Positions 23,513 through 36,780 are shown, numbered from the stretch's first letter. The stretch is 64,000 bases of DNA from Torreya grandis (GCA_037957365.1 JARHVA010000006.1:11614001-11678000), one strand, 5' to 3'. Notes: a model not told the origin generated them from the letters alone. Numbers and translations: made by a program.

Positions 23513-24299
23513 ATACATGATTCTATGCACTTATGGGTGTTGGGATTTCCCTCTACTCACATAGCCAAGACATTGAGGAATCTATTTTATATGATATTTA
23601 TACTTCCAAGTTATATCATTCTGTGTTCACATCACATTATCATTATTGGGCTCTTACGTACTTACACATGCCTTTTATATGTTTCTATCTTACACATGGT
23701 ACTTGATATGCTATGCACTTGACATTTTTTGATAACACATTTTATCCATGAGCTACTATGATATGTTTATGTCAATTTCTTATGATTTTCCTTTATACAC
23801 TTCTTCGAGTGTTTTACCTTGCTATTGTCTTACTTGTTTGAGCATTTGAATATGCTCCATTGTATGTGGCCCCTATGCATATTTTTACCTTATTAGACAT
23901 TTGAATATGTCATCGCTTATTGTATGGACATTTGAATATGTCATTCCTTTCTTTGTGGACATTTGACTAAATCATGTCCATTCAAATTTTGAGACATTTG
24001 AACATGCCCCTTGTTTGTGATCTCCTAAGACCTTTGTATGTTGACTTGCTTTTGAGTGATCTTGTGTGTGTGCTTATTTTCTTGTTGAGTTTGTATTGTT
24101 ACTATCTATATGTTATCATGATCTTTATCATGCATATTGGGCCTACAAATGATCACATTGGTTCTATGTGCTTCAATGATACATTTACCTAGACATGTTC
24201 CTTTTATATGCTACATGGTTACATTCATAGATTTTATAGTTGTCTTACCCTTTTGAGGTGATGTAACTCCCAATTCATATTTTTAACTCACATAAAAGG
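23513..24299 (+). other. AT-rich host sequence resumed after GL
   Basis: It continues the sequence interrupted at 5634. There is a loose repetition of GACATTTGAATATGTC-like words near 23840-24010 (ATTTGAATATGT recurs), but no coding domain that I can recognise. Confidence 0.3.
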
Positions 24300-24720
24300 T
24301 GGGCATATTAGTGGGGGTATGCTTGGGAAGCATGTTCTCCATACTTGTCACAATTTTTAGATTTAGTGGGGGCATGCTTTGGAAGCATCTTCTCCTCACT
24401 CATTTAGTATTTGGTACTTATATCAGTTTGAAAATTCAATGGGGACATGTAATATAGACATGGATTCCACACATTCACAATTTTTAGATTCATTTGGGGC
24501 ATGCTTTGGAAGCATTCTCTCCACACTCATTCAATATGGTACTTATATCAATTCTCAAATTCAATGGGGGCATGTTCTCTAAAACTATTTAATATTCAAC
24601 ATATTTAGTTTAAATGGAAGCATTTTTTAAAAACATGTCCTCCACATTGGAACTTATATCAATTTTTCAAAGTTCTCCATATATAGTGGGGGCATGCTTT
24701 AGAAGCATGTCCTCTACACT
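24300..24720 (+). repeat. Degenerate repeats carrying purine-tract-like GGGGGCATGC motifs
   Basis: Related units recur at about 24312, 24364, 24492, 24564 and 24687. Each has a variant of AGTGGGGGCATGCTTTGGAA, usually followed by GCAT, CTCC and ACACTCA. Between them TGGTACTTATATCA recurs. The G-run plus CATG looks like a plant polypurine tract repeated several times. A further GTTGGGGGCATGTGCC lies at 25133. This could be the 3' untranslated end of the old gypsy element. Confidence 0.6.
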
Positions 24721-26319
24721 TACATAGTTATCTGAATGGGACAAAGCACATAGTTATATGCTTTAGACACACATTTGTGTTAGAATTCTATACATGGTAC
24801 CATTATTATACATAGTTTTAGCAAAGGCATATCTAAGGTGCATATGATATGAAACATATGCTTAATATTATAAAATCCAAATCAATTTTAGGACCTAAAA
24901 CCATTACATGTACTAATACCCTATAGACTTTTATAGACTTTATAGAATAATATATTACAATAGTTGGTTCACCTTTTTGGTATGGTTAAGGTGATAAAAT
25001 CACTCAATCTTGATAATTTTTTAGGTTGTATTTGATTTTATCATCCAACCTCACTAGGTTATAATTATCACGGTTGAGCTAATCTCAACTGCTAGGTGGC
25101 AACTCAGTTGTGGCAACTCACTTTTACTCCAAAGTTGGGGGCATGTGCCTTATAATATTTCTCTCTCTATATTCTTGGATATATACTCTTTGAAGATTTT
25201 ATCTATATTTATCATAATCTTAGTTTTAGAGCCTTACAATGATATATATTTTACCAAATAACTTGCCAATAGGCAAGGCAATTATATCGACAAATAGGTG
25301 TACTCTTGTTTCAAGTAATTTTAACCCATAATATATGCACTGATTTTACATTGTAATATGCTTTTAGTTACAAGTTAGTCACCAAAAAATCATTAAAATT
25401 TAACTCAAGTAAAGACAAGGTGTGCACACACACCCAAGTACTTATTCCTTTTATTTAAACTAGTAATTTAATTACTAGATTAAAGAGGGGTAAATGTAGA
25501 TGATATTTGTGATTATGTAGAACCTTAGTCCTGTATACTTAAAAAACTTAAACCTTGGAAATTCCTCTTAGTTCTACACATGCCCTATTTCTACAAGCCT
25601 TGCATTTTCTCTATCTTGTGCCCCTTGGCCTATCTCTTAGTCTGACTAGTTTTATATTAATGACACAAACATCTTATCTTGCCCAGAATACTTAAAATGT
25701 ATTTATATTATACTTCTAAAAGTTTTGAGCCTATATGTATTTTAGTACTCCTTAGAGACTAATTTCTGGGATAGATAGTAATATTGACATTATTGTCCTA
25801 CCCTGATGCAAGTTTCCAGTTCCCTAAAGTCATCCAATTTACAAATAAAATATATTCCAATGTTTGACCTAAGTGATTTAATGTGATTTATCTCTTGATA
25901 AGATTGGTATAAATATAATATCAACCCTTATTCATTCCTCACCTATAAATCCAACCAAATAAACCAAGGTGTATCTTAGGAGTTTGAAGAGCACATACAT
26001 GTTGATTAGTTCCTTGTTATTGAATCAAGTAAAAATCCAAGTGTAATAGTGCAATGAAACTAAACACTCTTACCTAATAACTATGGGGAACATAACATAA
26101 TGGACAAAACCATGAAAAAGAGATAAAAACACACAATAATTTTACCTCTTTTGTCAAAATTAGTGTCTATTTGTTAGCATAGTAGATGTTATTGATTGAT
26201 TTATGTAATTAGAGACTTTGATTAGTGCTTTTATCCATCTTGGTAGCTATTATAGAAAAGGTCAATTGTCTAAGTCATTTACTCTATCAGGCACTTATCT
26301 GACTATCTAAGTTAGTTCT
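24721..26319. other. AT-rich stretch, no gene recognised
   Basis: Possibly a decayed LTR starting near 25145 (TGTGCCTTATAATAT directly after a GGGGGCA run), but no partner copy exists in the window and no matching end is clear. No coding sequence is visible on either strand. Confidence 0.3.
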
Positions 26320-27545
26320 AGACTAGTTACAACTAGGCACAAACATAGAATAAACTCATGGTGCTTAACATTTGTCATTATAATACATAAAAATCAATTC
26401 ACATAAGGGACAAGACTTATACACTCACCCAATGTGTAGCAGAGAAAGAACCGAGGCCCACATTGTGCTAGTTGTATCATGGCACAACTCATTCTTCAAG
26501 GGACTTGGTCATTACAATAATGACATTGGTAAGTTAATTGGTGCAAGCCATTCTAGGTGGATTTTGACTGTCTGTAGGTGCAAATCCTATTTGGGGAACT
26601 TGTTCTAGTTATAGGAGCACAAACCTATATTAATTTGGTTCTAGGACCTCAAGGGTGTAAGATTTTATCTTACTAGTCTTGGCACCATTTAGTGCTAGGA
26701 TGGATCAAGGGAATTACTTTATGTCAAGGATTCATGCTTAGGCTTAGTGATTTAGGTAGGGATATCATCACTTGGTGTGGGGTCCTTCCTACACTTAGTG
26801 TATTTCTATACAATATGTTGATGTCATCACTTACACAAAGATTCCATTAATGAGTTAGATTGAAAGCTTGCTTGAACTTAGAATTCATCTATTAAATCTA
26901 TGCATTACCACTATTACAAACATTATGTAATCAATGAACACTACCATAACCATATACACTAGATCAATTTTCATTTTAGTGCAATGTCATTCTTCATTAA
27001 ACATTGTTTAGATAAATAGAGTATATGACAAGTAAAATAGACCAAATTCTCATTTAAAGCTACTAAATGCCTAGAGGCTCATAAGCGAGCTTGGGAACTA
27101 CAATGGGGCCCCTCAAGAGCATCCATTCTAGTCCTAAGTCTCAATGGCGGTTGCTTCATTATGTCTAGAACTAATTCTATAGAACTTCACTATCTCAAAG
27201 TAATGTCTTTTGCATATTGGTTCAAGCTTGGCTTTATAACACTACGTAATATCTTTATGCTAGGGTGGAAGGTGCATGTCAGGTGCTAAAGTAGAGACTT
27301 GGTTGATCATTCTATCAACTCCATCACCTTGTACCCTTTGAGCTCTAGTTGCCACATGCAACCACTTATGAAAATGCCCTAAAAATTGGGTGCCAAGTAA
27401 CTACCTACCAGCTGGCATAAGATTTATGAAGATCCTTTTAGTTGGCACAAAAGGTGACCAAACAACAATCATTCTAAATGATCACCTCATTTCAAGATAT
27501 CTAATGAGTTGGCATAGATCCATACTTAGCCAAAAAAGGGCCCAA
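26320..27545. repeat. Repeat related to 1997-3325 (copy 2, right arm not seen)
   Basis: The core matches 2159-3163 in order, including GGCCCACATTGTGC against GGCCTGTGTTGGG at the left, GAGGCTCATAAGCGAGCTTGGG against GAGGCTCATAGATGAGTTTGAG in the middle, and AAAAAAGGGCCCAAC against GGGCCCAAAAATAGG at the right. The left inverted arm is also present (26320-26455). The right arm is not recognisable, because the sequence passes into the accessory frame near 27560. Copy 2 shows that the left arm belongs to the repeat itself. Confidence 0.55.
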
Positions 27546-27559
27546 CATTACCCCATACA

Positions 27560-28893
27560 AAATTTATAGTCTGCCCTCAAACTAGTCTTTCAATGCTCTT
27601 AGTGCATGGAACTTAGACATGCTCTCCTTTAGTTCAGCATTAAAGTCCTCAAAACCCTTAATGGAAAACTTGAGTTCTTCAATGACACTATCTATCTCTT
27701 TTAAGGAGGAATTGAGTGTGAGCACATCTATATTTTCCAATCCCTTCTAGAAGGACTCAAGGTTTGCCTTAGCTTTTGTAACTCCTTTGTCTAGGATTTA
27801 TTCATGTTCATAGGCCTTGGATTACAAGGCATAAAAGAGTGATTCTAAGTTTTATTATTGGTATTTGATCTGATTGCTCAAGGATTGACATTTCCCATTA
27901 TTTAGTTGCACTTTTATTTTTTTGTAGTATATACCTATGCTATCAGCTCCTCCTTCTCCCCCTTTGCCTTTTTGAGGTGTGCATCTATAACTGATGTCTA
28001 GTTAGAGAAGTTTTAGAAGATGGCATCGATAACATATATGCCTTTTTTAAGTTTTAAAAAGAGGTCTTCCACCTCTTTGATATTTACATATAAATCTTGA
28101 TTTATTGTGGCACATGGTTTCTCCTCTTCTTCTGGTGCCACCTCTAACTTTAACCTTGGAAGCATTTGCTCTACTAGTGCGCACACCTTGTCAACCTTCA
28201 ATAAGTTTGAAGTGTCAATGTTGTCCAAGAGGGATGGTTTCAATTCTTATACATGCTAAACCAATTATTGTAATTTTAAATTCATGGCCTTTACTTCCTC
28301 TTCTACTTCCAATATGATCTTCTTCCATCTTGAAGCTCTAACATTATTAATGATATTTTTTGTGCTACTTTAGAGGCCATCTAGATGAGTGTATTGGCTG
28401 ACCTGATTAGGTTCATTATGTGAGGGTTTATAAGAAGGGAATTATGCCTTTATTTTAGTTCCTTTATACCTATTATGACCTTTTATGGTACCTCAAAATA
28501 AGGCTCATCCATATAACTGTCAAAAGTGAATGATAGCTATTGGTGCATCCTTATTATGGCAGCTCTAATGAGCATATACTCAAATATATATTAATATTCA
28601 TTGGTCCACCCCTTCTATGCCTTTTACCTTAGGCTGGGTTTAGTACGTTCTTCCTTAGTGATGGCTAAATCCATCTATTCTCCTTCCTCTTCATTGGTGC
28701 TAGCACTTTCTTCAGTGATTCCCTCTGGGGTTCCTTCCTCTTGTTCTAATAGGGGTTCTTCCTTAGACTTATCCCCTTGGTATATTTATTTTTCTACCTC
28801 AGTTCTAGATTCACTCTCCTATTTCTATTGGGTTTCTTCAATACTCTATATTTACTCCTTCAAGGTACTAGTATTACCTTACTTGTCTACAAG
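27560..28893 (-). pseudogene. C-terminal part of a long accessory-type reading frame
   Basis: On the minus strand, after the T1 insertion, the frame continues with an acidic segment (EEPLLEQEEGTPEGITEE) and helical, charged sequence; the longest open block is 28243-28013. Many in-frame stops are TAG or TAA at places where Gln would suit a coiled coil. With 41489-43760 it makes one relic of about 1,200 codons. I recognise no family. It resembles the GL U3 gene only in general plan: globular N-terminus, basic linker, coiled-coil C-terminus, size and strand. By eye the sequences do not align. Confidence 0.5.
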
Positions 28894-30380
28894 TGTTTCA
28901 CTAGAAATTTGAATCTGTTTGATGTTTAAGGAGAAACATAGATGAAGGGTAGGGAGTAGAGATTACAGAGAACCCAGATTGGTTATGCACCATATCCAAA
29001 CAATGTTGAGCACTCCTCTTTGGCAAGGGAGGACTACCTGTGAATAAAAAAACACTACCACTAAAAATATTTGTTAGTAGATATATGAGTGGGCTGCCAA
29101 GCTACGTGCTTTTTCTTGGAAGTGTCAAACTTCCTTAGGGATGATAGTCCACATTTTGAAACAAAATAGTAATAAATGAGAAAATGAAAGAGAAAGTAAG
29201 AGAGAGATATTCATACCATTCTTACAGTTTGAGTGTAACAGAGAGTGATACAATGCAAGTAATGTGAGTTATTAGTGTTTTTAGAGGTTGTTTAGGTAGG
29301 CTTAGGGAGGTTAATGGAAATACATAGTTACCAACTTTGGTTAGGCTATCAATGTCGATAAGGAGATATGACCAATGTCAGTTATATGACCGATGTCGAT
29401 AGGGGTACTAGGTTCTCAGGAGGTTGTAGGAGACTTTTTTGAGCTGGGAGGTAGATGTTGGTCAAGTTTTTGAGGTTGGGAAGAGTCATAAGGGAGTGAG
29501 TAAGAATCAAGTAGGTCTAGATAGAGGGTTGGTATGTTTGAAGTAGAGGGAAATAGGCAAAGGAATTTTATAACTCCTTCACAGGGAGAGTTAGGATGTT
29601 CATAAAATGATAAATAATATAACATAAAGTAATTGTAAAATGACTATTTAAAGGAATTATAAAACATAGAGATATACTTAGCTGGTGAAATGGATGAATC
29701 ATGAGTACCAAATAGAGGGCTATGATGAGGCATGTTGAAGCAATACATGAACAAAAAAGATAAGCATGTGCTACTAGTTTAGAAGAATCCAAGCTCTATG
29801 CAACATATCAATTGTTAATCTAAATTGATTTATGTAGAAATAATGATAAGCTTGGATGTAGAAAGTTGAATGTTAAAGCCTATATGTGAATGATTGATTT
29901 TTTAAATTTTTGCTGACCTAATTTTTGATTTTTGATATTTGATTAATGTGAATGAATCAACATCGATTGAGGTTTGATTGATGTCGGTGGCATGAGAATA
30001 GGTAAAAGGGCTATTTTTAGCCTATTTTTTGTTCCTTCTCTTGCGAAGTGTGGTATCCATTAGAGAGCAGTAGAAATGTGAGGTTAAGAAGAATGTAGTT
30101 AGTTAGGAATTTATGTTTAGGGGTGAGAACAAGTCATGGGTAGTTAAGATTAGGGGACTAAGTCTTGAGGTGACTCAGAGGGTAAGAATTAGTCTTAGGA
30201 TGAGGTTGTTAGGTAATGTGGCATAAGTAGTTTTTAATTAACTTAATTAAATATTTTTAAATTAATTAAATGTGTGAGGGGTGAAAACATGGGTTAGGAA
30301 GATTAATTATTAAAAGGGGATTGAGGGGGGTTTCAACATAGGGAGTTATGCATGTATGTGATGTAATTTTGGTGTCTACA
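28894..30380 (-). repeat. T1 3' LTR
   Basis: 1,487 bp, a direct repeat of 40036-41488. On the minus strand it starts TGTAGACACC after the purine tract. It contains eroded relatives of the palindromic GACGTC-type motif that is intact in the T2 and T3 LTRs (for example GACCGATGTCGATAGG near 29387). Confidence 0.9.
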
Positions 30381-30440
30381 TTTTCCCCTTTTTGTCTTGT
30401 AATTTATATTGAAAAGTTGTAAGACAAAAACAAGAGTTGG
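30381..30440 (-). promoter_or_regulatory. T1 polypurine tract and adjoining hairpin
   Basis: The minus strand reads AAAAAGGGGAAAA right before the LTR start. Next to it GTCTTGTAA (30396) and TTGTAAGAC (30417) can form a 9-bp stem with two G-T pairs. The same tract and stem occur in T2 and T3 at the same place. Confidence 0.7.
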
Positions 30441-30499
30441 ATACTCCAGTATGGGATGAGGTATCCCCCCTCAAAATGAGAATCAATGGAGGAGAATAT

Positions 30500-31480
30500 G
30501 GAATCAGGTACCAATTTGATAAGGATTTAATTGGGTGGGTGGATGTAGGTTAGGTAGGAGTTGACATTACGAGATCAACTACCTTCATGAGGATATTGGT
30601 TAAAGTTTTGTTAGAAGCTTATATCTATCTATTTGATTATGGATAGTATGAAGATGAGAACCTTAATTTGATTCCAAAAGTGTCACAAAGCTTTTGGATA
30701 GTCTTGTTTTTGAAAGATTTGCCATTATCTATTATAATTTTATGGGGGACACCAAAATGATAGATGATGTGATGGTTGATAAAGTCAACAATTTTATCAG
30801 CCTTAGTGGAGACAAGAGGAATGGCCTCGACCCACTTGGTAAAGTATTCAATAGCAGTAATGATGAAATGGTGATAGAGAGATGAATGAGGGTTAGTCTC
30901 ATCAATTAGATCTAAACCCCATTAGGAAAAGGGCCAAAAGTCTTTGGCAACTTGTAAATCATGGCTTAGAATGTGAAGGAGGTTAGTGTGTTGTTGACAT
31001 TTGCTACAATGCTAAATGTAATCACTACAATCTTTATGGAGTGTTGGCCAATAGTAGCCAAGTTGAAGGATATGTTTGGTAACTGTGTTACCATTGAAAT
31101 GTCCACCACAAATCCTATCATGGACTTCCTTAATGGTGAAGGGGATTTCAATATTAGTGAGGCATCTAAGGATGAGACCATCAAAACCTCACTTATAGAG
31201 AAGTTACCCTAGCATAGTGTAATGAGTGGCATGTTTCTTGAAGGCACATATCCCATTATTGGAGAGGTTGGGAGGGGTAATAAAAAAGGAGAGGTAATCC
31301 ATGAGTTGCTTGTACCATAAGTCATGTGGGTTATGTGTTATATTGCCTATAAAAAGGATGTTAGTTGATACATAGGATGGCAATGTTAATTGATTTACAA
31401 TGACATAGATTTTTAAGGAAGAGGGTGAAGAGGGTATGTGTGAAGCAAGAGAAGCCATTATGTCAGCAAACTTGTTTGTA
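30500..31480 (-). pseudogene. T1 integrase
   Basis: The minus-strand text shows the zinc-binding region CGGHFNGN, LQLGYYWPTLH and HCSKCQQH between 31180 and 30990. The core has WGLDLI, TAIEYFTKWVEAIPL and HFGVPHKIIIDNGKSFKNK (about 30720-30930), so both catalytic Asp are present. At the expected GQAEASNK the copy reads stop-I-stop-ASNK, so the catalytic Glu codon has become a stop. Closely parallel to T2 at 55942-57100 but much more decayed. Confidence 0.8.
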
Positions 31481-31860
31481 GATCAAGGAAAAATTTTCAA
31501 GAGGTAGGAGTCAAATGATTCCAATAGCATATCTACATGATGTTTATATCATTATAGAATTTCATTTTTGCATAGGTAAGAACCATTAAACTGATTAACC
31601 ACTAGTTGAGAGTCACAAAAAATGGTTATTAATTTGACACCCAAGAAAATATCTATTTGAAGCCCTAAGATTAAAGCTTCATATTTAGCCATATTGTTAG
31701 TACATTCAAAATCTAGTTTAAATGATAAAGGCACAAGCTCACCATTAAGAGGGATGAGGATGACCCCCGTACCCCCATCATGTTGACATTTAGACCCATC
31801 AAAGAACATCATCATTTGATAGGACATGTCATTGATGGAGAGCATTATAATAGATTCATT
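31480..31860 (-). pseudogene. T1 second RNase H, between RNase H and integrase
   Basis: The frame 31845-31552 contains MFFDGSKCQHDGGTGVILI, FECTNNMAKYEALILGL and IFCDSQLVVNQ: the archaeal-like RNase H pattern with D, E and D positions. This is the usual Tat location and contrasts with GL. Confidence 0.85.
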
Positions 31861-31869
31861 AGAGAATTT

Positions 31870-33120
31870 GAAGTTTGAAGGTTGGTTGTCAGGTAAAGGG
31901 GTGACAACTAACTAGTCAATGATCATTTTCCCCTTGATAGACTTTTGTTGAATAAATTCCAAGTCAAATTTAATAAGGAACATGAGCCACTGAGCTACAC
32001 ATTGGTTGTGATATGGCTTGGAATGTATGTATTTGAGGGGATCGTATGGGTGATGATGTAGGTTTTGTGATTTAAGAGGTAATGATGGATCTTGGAAGCT
32101 ACAAAGACCAACACGAGATAAAGCTTTTCAGTATGGGTATATCAAGTTTCATAATCAATAATTGTGTGGCTTATGTAGTAAACTGCTTGTTCTTGATGGT
32201 GATCATCTTGATGTATAATCATAACACCCAAAGAATGGTCTATTACAGAGATGTAAAGGTAGAAATGCTAGTTTTCCTTAGGTGGAATAAGAATTAGTTG
32301 GGAAAGGAGATACTATTTGAGTGTATCAAAGGCTTACTATAAATCTGTATTCCAATGAAAGGAGATAATTTTTTTGAGGAGATGGTGAAAGGGTTGGAAA
32401 TGATCTGATAAATGGGAGATGAAGTAGTGGATTGACTAAAGCTTACCTTGCAAGTTGTAGAGTTGCTTCATATTAGTAGGTGGAGGCATGTCTAATATTG
32501 CTCAAAATTTAGTAGGGTCAACTTCAATACCACAGAGAAAAATAATAGCCTAAGAGCTTACCAAAAAGGACACCAAAGACACATTTATTTGGGTTTAGTC
32601 AAATATTATATTGGAGGAGATGAGTGAATATTATTTTAAGAATCATCAAGTGATCTTAGTGAAGTTTAGAATTTTTGAGTAAGTCATCCACATAGTCTTC
32701 CATAATTTTGTGTAGGAGATCGTGGAAGATGTAAGTCATGACACATTGGTAGGTGGCATCAATGTTATTCAAACCAAAGGACATGACTCAATAACAAAAA
32801 ATCCCCCATGGGGTAATGAAAGTTATCTTGTGTTGATCCTTAGGAGCAACTAGGATTTGATTGTAACCTAAGAACCCATCCATAAGTGATAGCATCTCAT
32901 GACTGACTGTTAGATCAATAATTTGGTCGATACTTGGTAAAGGGAAGTCTTCCTTTAGACAAGCGAGGTTTAGGTCATGATAGTCGGTGTAGATGTAAAT
33001 TCCCTCTATTACTTTTATGATGGGAACAATATTGGAAACCTATTGAGAGTAGTCAATGGATTGAATAAAGTTAATAGAAAGGAGATGTTGGAGCTCTTCT
33101 TTGACAAGGAGAACAATATG
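31870..33120 (-). pseudogene. T1 reverse transcriptase and RNase H
   Basis: On the minus strand RT shows YTDYHDLNLACLKEDFPLP, MLSLMDGFLGYNQILVAP, TFITPWGIFCY and YVDDLL with the catalytic YVDD at about 32686-32701. Thumb and RNase H follow with frame breaks down to about 31870. It is a clear homologue of T2 at 57832-59016, with many C-to-T type stops. Confidence 0.85.
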
Positions 33121-34339
33121 AGGGTACATTTTGTGAAGCTTCTGCTTAATAGGTTTAGCATCTCAGTTGGTGATAATGTTTTGGGTGATGATAGAGGATT
33201 CAATACCAAGAATGTCATAATAAGACCAAGCAAAGGCTTTGCTATGGTCATTAATAAATGTGGCATAATTTGCTTGCTTAGAGGAATCCAAAGATTGGTC
33301 AATCTTTAGGACGTGGGGGTTATCATGAGAAGGCAAATTGATGTCAATAGTTGATTAATTTAACATAGCTTATGTTTTGGATGGGAGTGATAATTGGATA
33401 TAAGAATCATCTGCACCCATATATATGAGAATAACATCATCATCTTGACATTGGACAATGTTGATAGTGGGAGAATATTCATTAATCATTTCAAGATGAA
33501 TGAGAGGAAAGGGCCTTGTTTCTTTACCCCAGTGATAGGTGAGGGGGGCCAAATAGATGGTGTTTATTGAAATAAAATAAAATTAGGATGTATAGATACC
33601 TCCAATTTAATAAATGATAGTGGAGGAGAGGATGGAGAAGGAGAGACTAGCTCTTCGATAATTAGTATATGAGAAGCTTTGGTGAGTTTTGTTGGTTTAT
33701 CAAAACCCACTCCATGCTGCTTTTTGGCATTTTCAATGGTTTTATTGGTGGGATATTCAATAGGCATATGAACATCCTGCTTGTAATGACCTAAACCAAA
33801 TCTTTTCTAGGTATACCTATAAAGATAGGTGTGAGTGAAAATAGACTTGCTCAGGAAAGAGAAGTCATAGGTAAATGGTTGTGGTGAAGAGGATGGATTG
33901 TCGATAGTGGGTCTTCAATCAATTCCACCATATGTGAAATTAGTTTAAAGGTTAGGGGGACTATACGGGATGGCCATCCTAATACATGGATCATAATTAG
34001 GGTATATATGAAGCTTTCCATACTCTTGTGGAGTATGAAACATGTTGAGTGTCAAAAAATGATATTTTTTGAGCGATAGACACTTGAAAGTTTCCTCTAT
34101 GGGGTCTTTGTTAGGAATTTGTGTTGTTGGTATTTGTGTAACCAAGGTAATGGAGCTTGTGGAAGCTTTAGAAGTATAATGTAGAGGAGATGATATCTTT
34201 AATGTAATGAGAATATCATTAGGGTTATAAGTCATGTTACATGTTTTGAAAGGAGGTGGGTTGGTAGGAATAACATGTACTTGCCCATTGTGCTCAAACT
34301 TGATAAAAAGGTGCAAATTCAAGGGCACACATACCATAA

Positions 34340-34740
34340 CATGTATCTAGGGTCATCCAACTAGTATGTTGCATTGGAAATATCCTTCTACAATGTAGAA
34401 GAGCTCAATAATTATGTGGGGACCCACACTGATATGTAAGATAATAGTTCCCCTTTTAGTAGCTATGGTATCGTTAAAGAAGCAAAGTACTGTGTCAGTT
34501 TAAGACATGCAATTATTGAGAAGGGATAGCTATTTGTAGGCATGGGTGGAGATAATATTAATACTAGATCCTCCATTAATCATGACTCTTTTGATATGAG
34601 TTTGATCGATATATACAATGATAAAAAGGGTAGAATCCTGATCTTCAGAGTGTTGAAGTGGAATTTTTGAATCACTAAAGGAAATTAGGGAGATGGTGTT
34701 AAGAGAGCTAGCTAAAGTTGCAAGAGGCTAGGGATCATAA
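34340..34740 (-). pseudogene. T1 aspartic protease
   Basis: The minus strand gives HIKRVMINGGSSINII near 34580, then IVEGYFQCNILVG near 34380, the two hallmark blocks of a Tat protease. The active-site Asp of the usual IDGGSS reads Asn here, a single G-to-A change, so the enzyme would be dead even without the stops. It lies between the gag-side spacer and RT. Confidence 0.7.
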
Positions 34741-36160
34741 ATTTGTACCTAAACCACTTAAAAGGCACTAATTAAAGATTGATGTTGTTGGGGTGAGTTT
34801 TGGATTAACTCATACAAGGACATTTTCATAGGGGTTTGGTGAGGTTGTTTCACCATTGAGTTTTGAATTAATTTTGAAGATGTTGGTTTCGAGACACCCA
34901 AGATGGAAATATTAGGATTCAAAGGAGGAGTGTATTTTGAGAAGGGATGAGCCCAAGGGGTAGTGACTTCTTCCTTACCTTTATCCTTTTGATTTTGTGA
35001 TTGTATGGCCACATTAATCATGTTGATTTGAAACATAGGTGAAGAAGGTGGCAAAAGGGGTACAATAACATCTTTGGGTTTGAATTTAGGTGGAACAATA
35101 TAAGGCATTATGAATGCCACGGGTGAAATAGTAGGAAGGTTAATGGGAGTATCAACAAAGAGATTGCTAATATAAAAGTGTTATTGAATGACTGATGTCA
35201 GAGCTTTACAACTTTTAGTATCAAGTCCAAGTGAATGATGATATAAACACATTTATGTATCTTTGAAACAAGATGGCTTGAGTCCAAGAGGGTTATAAGG
35301 CTTAATGGGAGGAAGAGTTATTACAAAGGATTATAACAACTAATTTAGGAAAAAGATCTGAGAGCTTGTGAGTGGTCTAACACTTGTTGTTGTAATGGGG
35401 GTGGACACCTTCTTTGGTTTAGGAGTCACGGGGGTGAGTTTGCATAACACCTTTTTAGGTGGCAATGGAGCTATGTGTTTTCTAACATTTTCTTGGTGGT
35501 AGGTGTGGTGGTGTTAGATGTGAAAGGCCTATTAGGTGGTAGAGGTAGTAGTGGAGGTAAATTAACCTTTTTTTTGCTTAGATTGATGATACCCCAACTA
35601 AAATAGAGGGATGTGGTCCTAAAATTGAAGGTAAAGTTGAGGGTGGAAGAGGGAAGGATCGAAAAGATCTAGGAAGATTAACATTCTTCCTTAGTTTAGA
35701 TTGTGGAACTCCAACTTGTGGTTGGAGAGTCAGATCTAATTTCATCTATGGATGAATTATATTAGAGATCAGGCAAATACCTAAAGACATAATCTGCTTT
35801 AATATGGTAGATGCCTATGAGGGTGAGGGTTCTGACATAGATGGATGAGCTTCTAGTGATTTTGATGAAGAAGTTATAACTTTGTCAAAGACCTTGGGGT
35901 AAAGGGTAGTGAGAGTATTGGTGGTAGAGGATGATACTTATTATGTAGGATAAGGAGTTTTAAGTTGGTCCCAAAGTACCGTATGATCTAGCTTTGTGGA
36001 GTCAAGAAATTCTAGATTTTCCACTAACTGAGAGAAGGGTTTAGATGGATTTGACATAGGCATTATAGTTGCTTCTTTAGAAATATTAGGTAATTGAGAA
36101 AGAGGGAAATTATTTGCCTTTGATACCTCAAGCCAAAGACAAGAAAGAGCCACAATAGGG
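34741..36160 (-). pseudogene. T1 spacer between gag repeats and protease
   Basis: Contains MKMSLYELIQNSPQQHQSLISAF at about 34758-34830. It corresponds to the TPMSLYELL-type helix found upstream of protease in Tat polyproteins. The rest is proline- and serine-rich with frequent stops. Confidence 0.5.
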
Positions 36161-36780
36161 TCTTATTTGACAAAGACGGGAGAAGAGGCATGGTCTTCTA
36201 TGGGTAGGGGACAAGTAGGTGAATAAGGCTCCTCAAGGGGGTAGAGCATAGGTATAATTGATCTCTCAACATGTGGATGAGGAACATGTAAAATATGATC
36301 TTCCATAGGTAAAAAAACTGGTAAATTTGGTTGAATTAGAGTAGGCACAATAGGTCTTTTTCCTAATGTAAGGGTGGATAACATTGACTCCTCTATGTGT
36401 GAAGGAGGAGTATATGGGGTACTATCTTCCATCGGTGGAGTAAAGGTAGGTGAAGAAGGTTCCTTAAGAGGTTATATAATAGGAATGATGTTTTCATCAA
36501 AATATAGTTGAGGAATGAGTAAGGCATGGTCCTCAAGTGGTAAGAGGATAGGTAAAATGGGTGCAAAAAGAACTAGAAATATAGGCTCCTCTTATGGTAA
36601 AAATAAAGGTAAAAGAGGCTCTTCCTCATGTGGTTATGGAATGGGTGAAGTAGGATCTTCTACCTAAAGAGGAAGGATGGGAAAAACAAACTCCACTGAT
36701 TATGGGAGAGGAGTAGGTAAAATGGGTACCTCCTGTTGTGAGATAGGTTAGACTGGAGGTAAAGGAAAGACGACATTGAC
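36161..36780 (-). repeat. Degenerate proline-rich coding repeats in T1
   Basis: About ten loosely repeated units, on the plus strand centred on words such as TCTTCCATAGGTA, CTCCTCAAGGGGGTA and TCCTCAAGTGGTA. On the minus strand they translate to alternations like LPMEDHILHVPHPHVERS and YPLEEPYSPTCPLPIEDH, a low-complexity Pro/Glu linker after gag. Unit length varies by tens of bases. Confidence 0.55.

Noticed and set aside
25145..26319. LTR starting TGTGCCTTATAATAT after a GGGGGCA run
   Set aside because: No second copy, no matching CA end and no target duplication could be found, so it is noted only as a possibility.
30694..31212. Plus-strand frames 30694-30885 and 30973-31212 as genes
   Set aside because: They are antisense to the T1 integrase; the minus strand carries the recognisable HFGVPHKIIIDNGKSF block.
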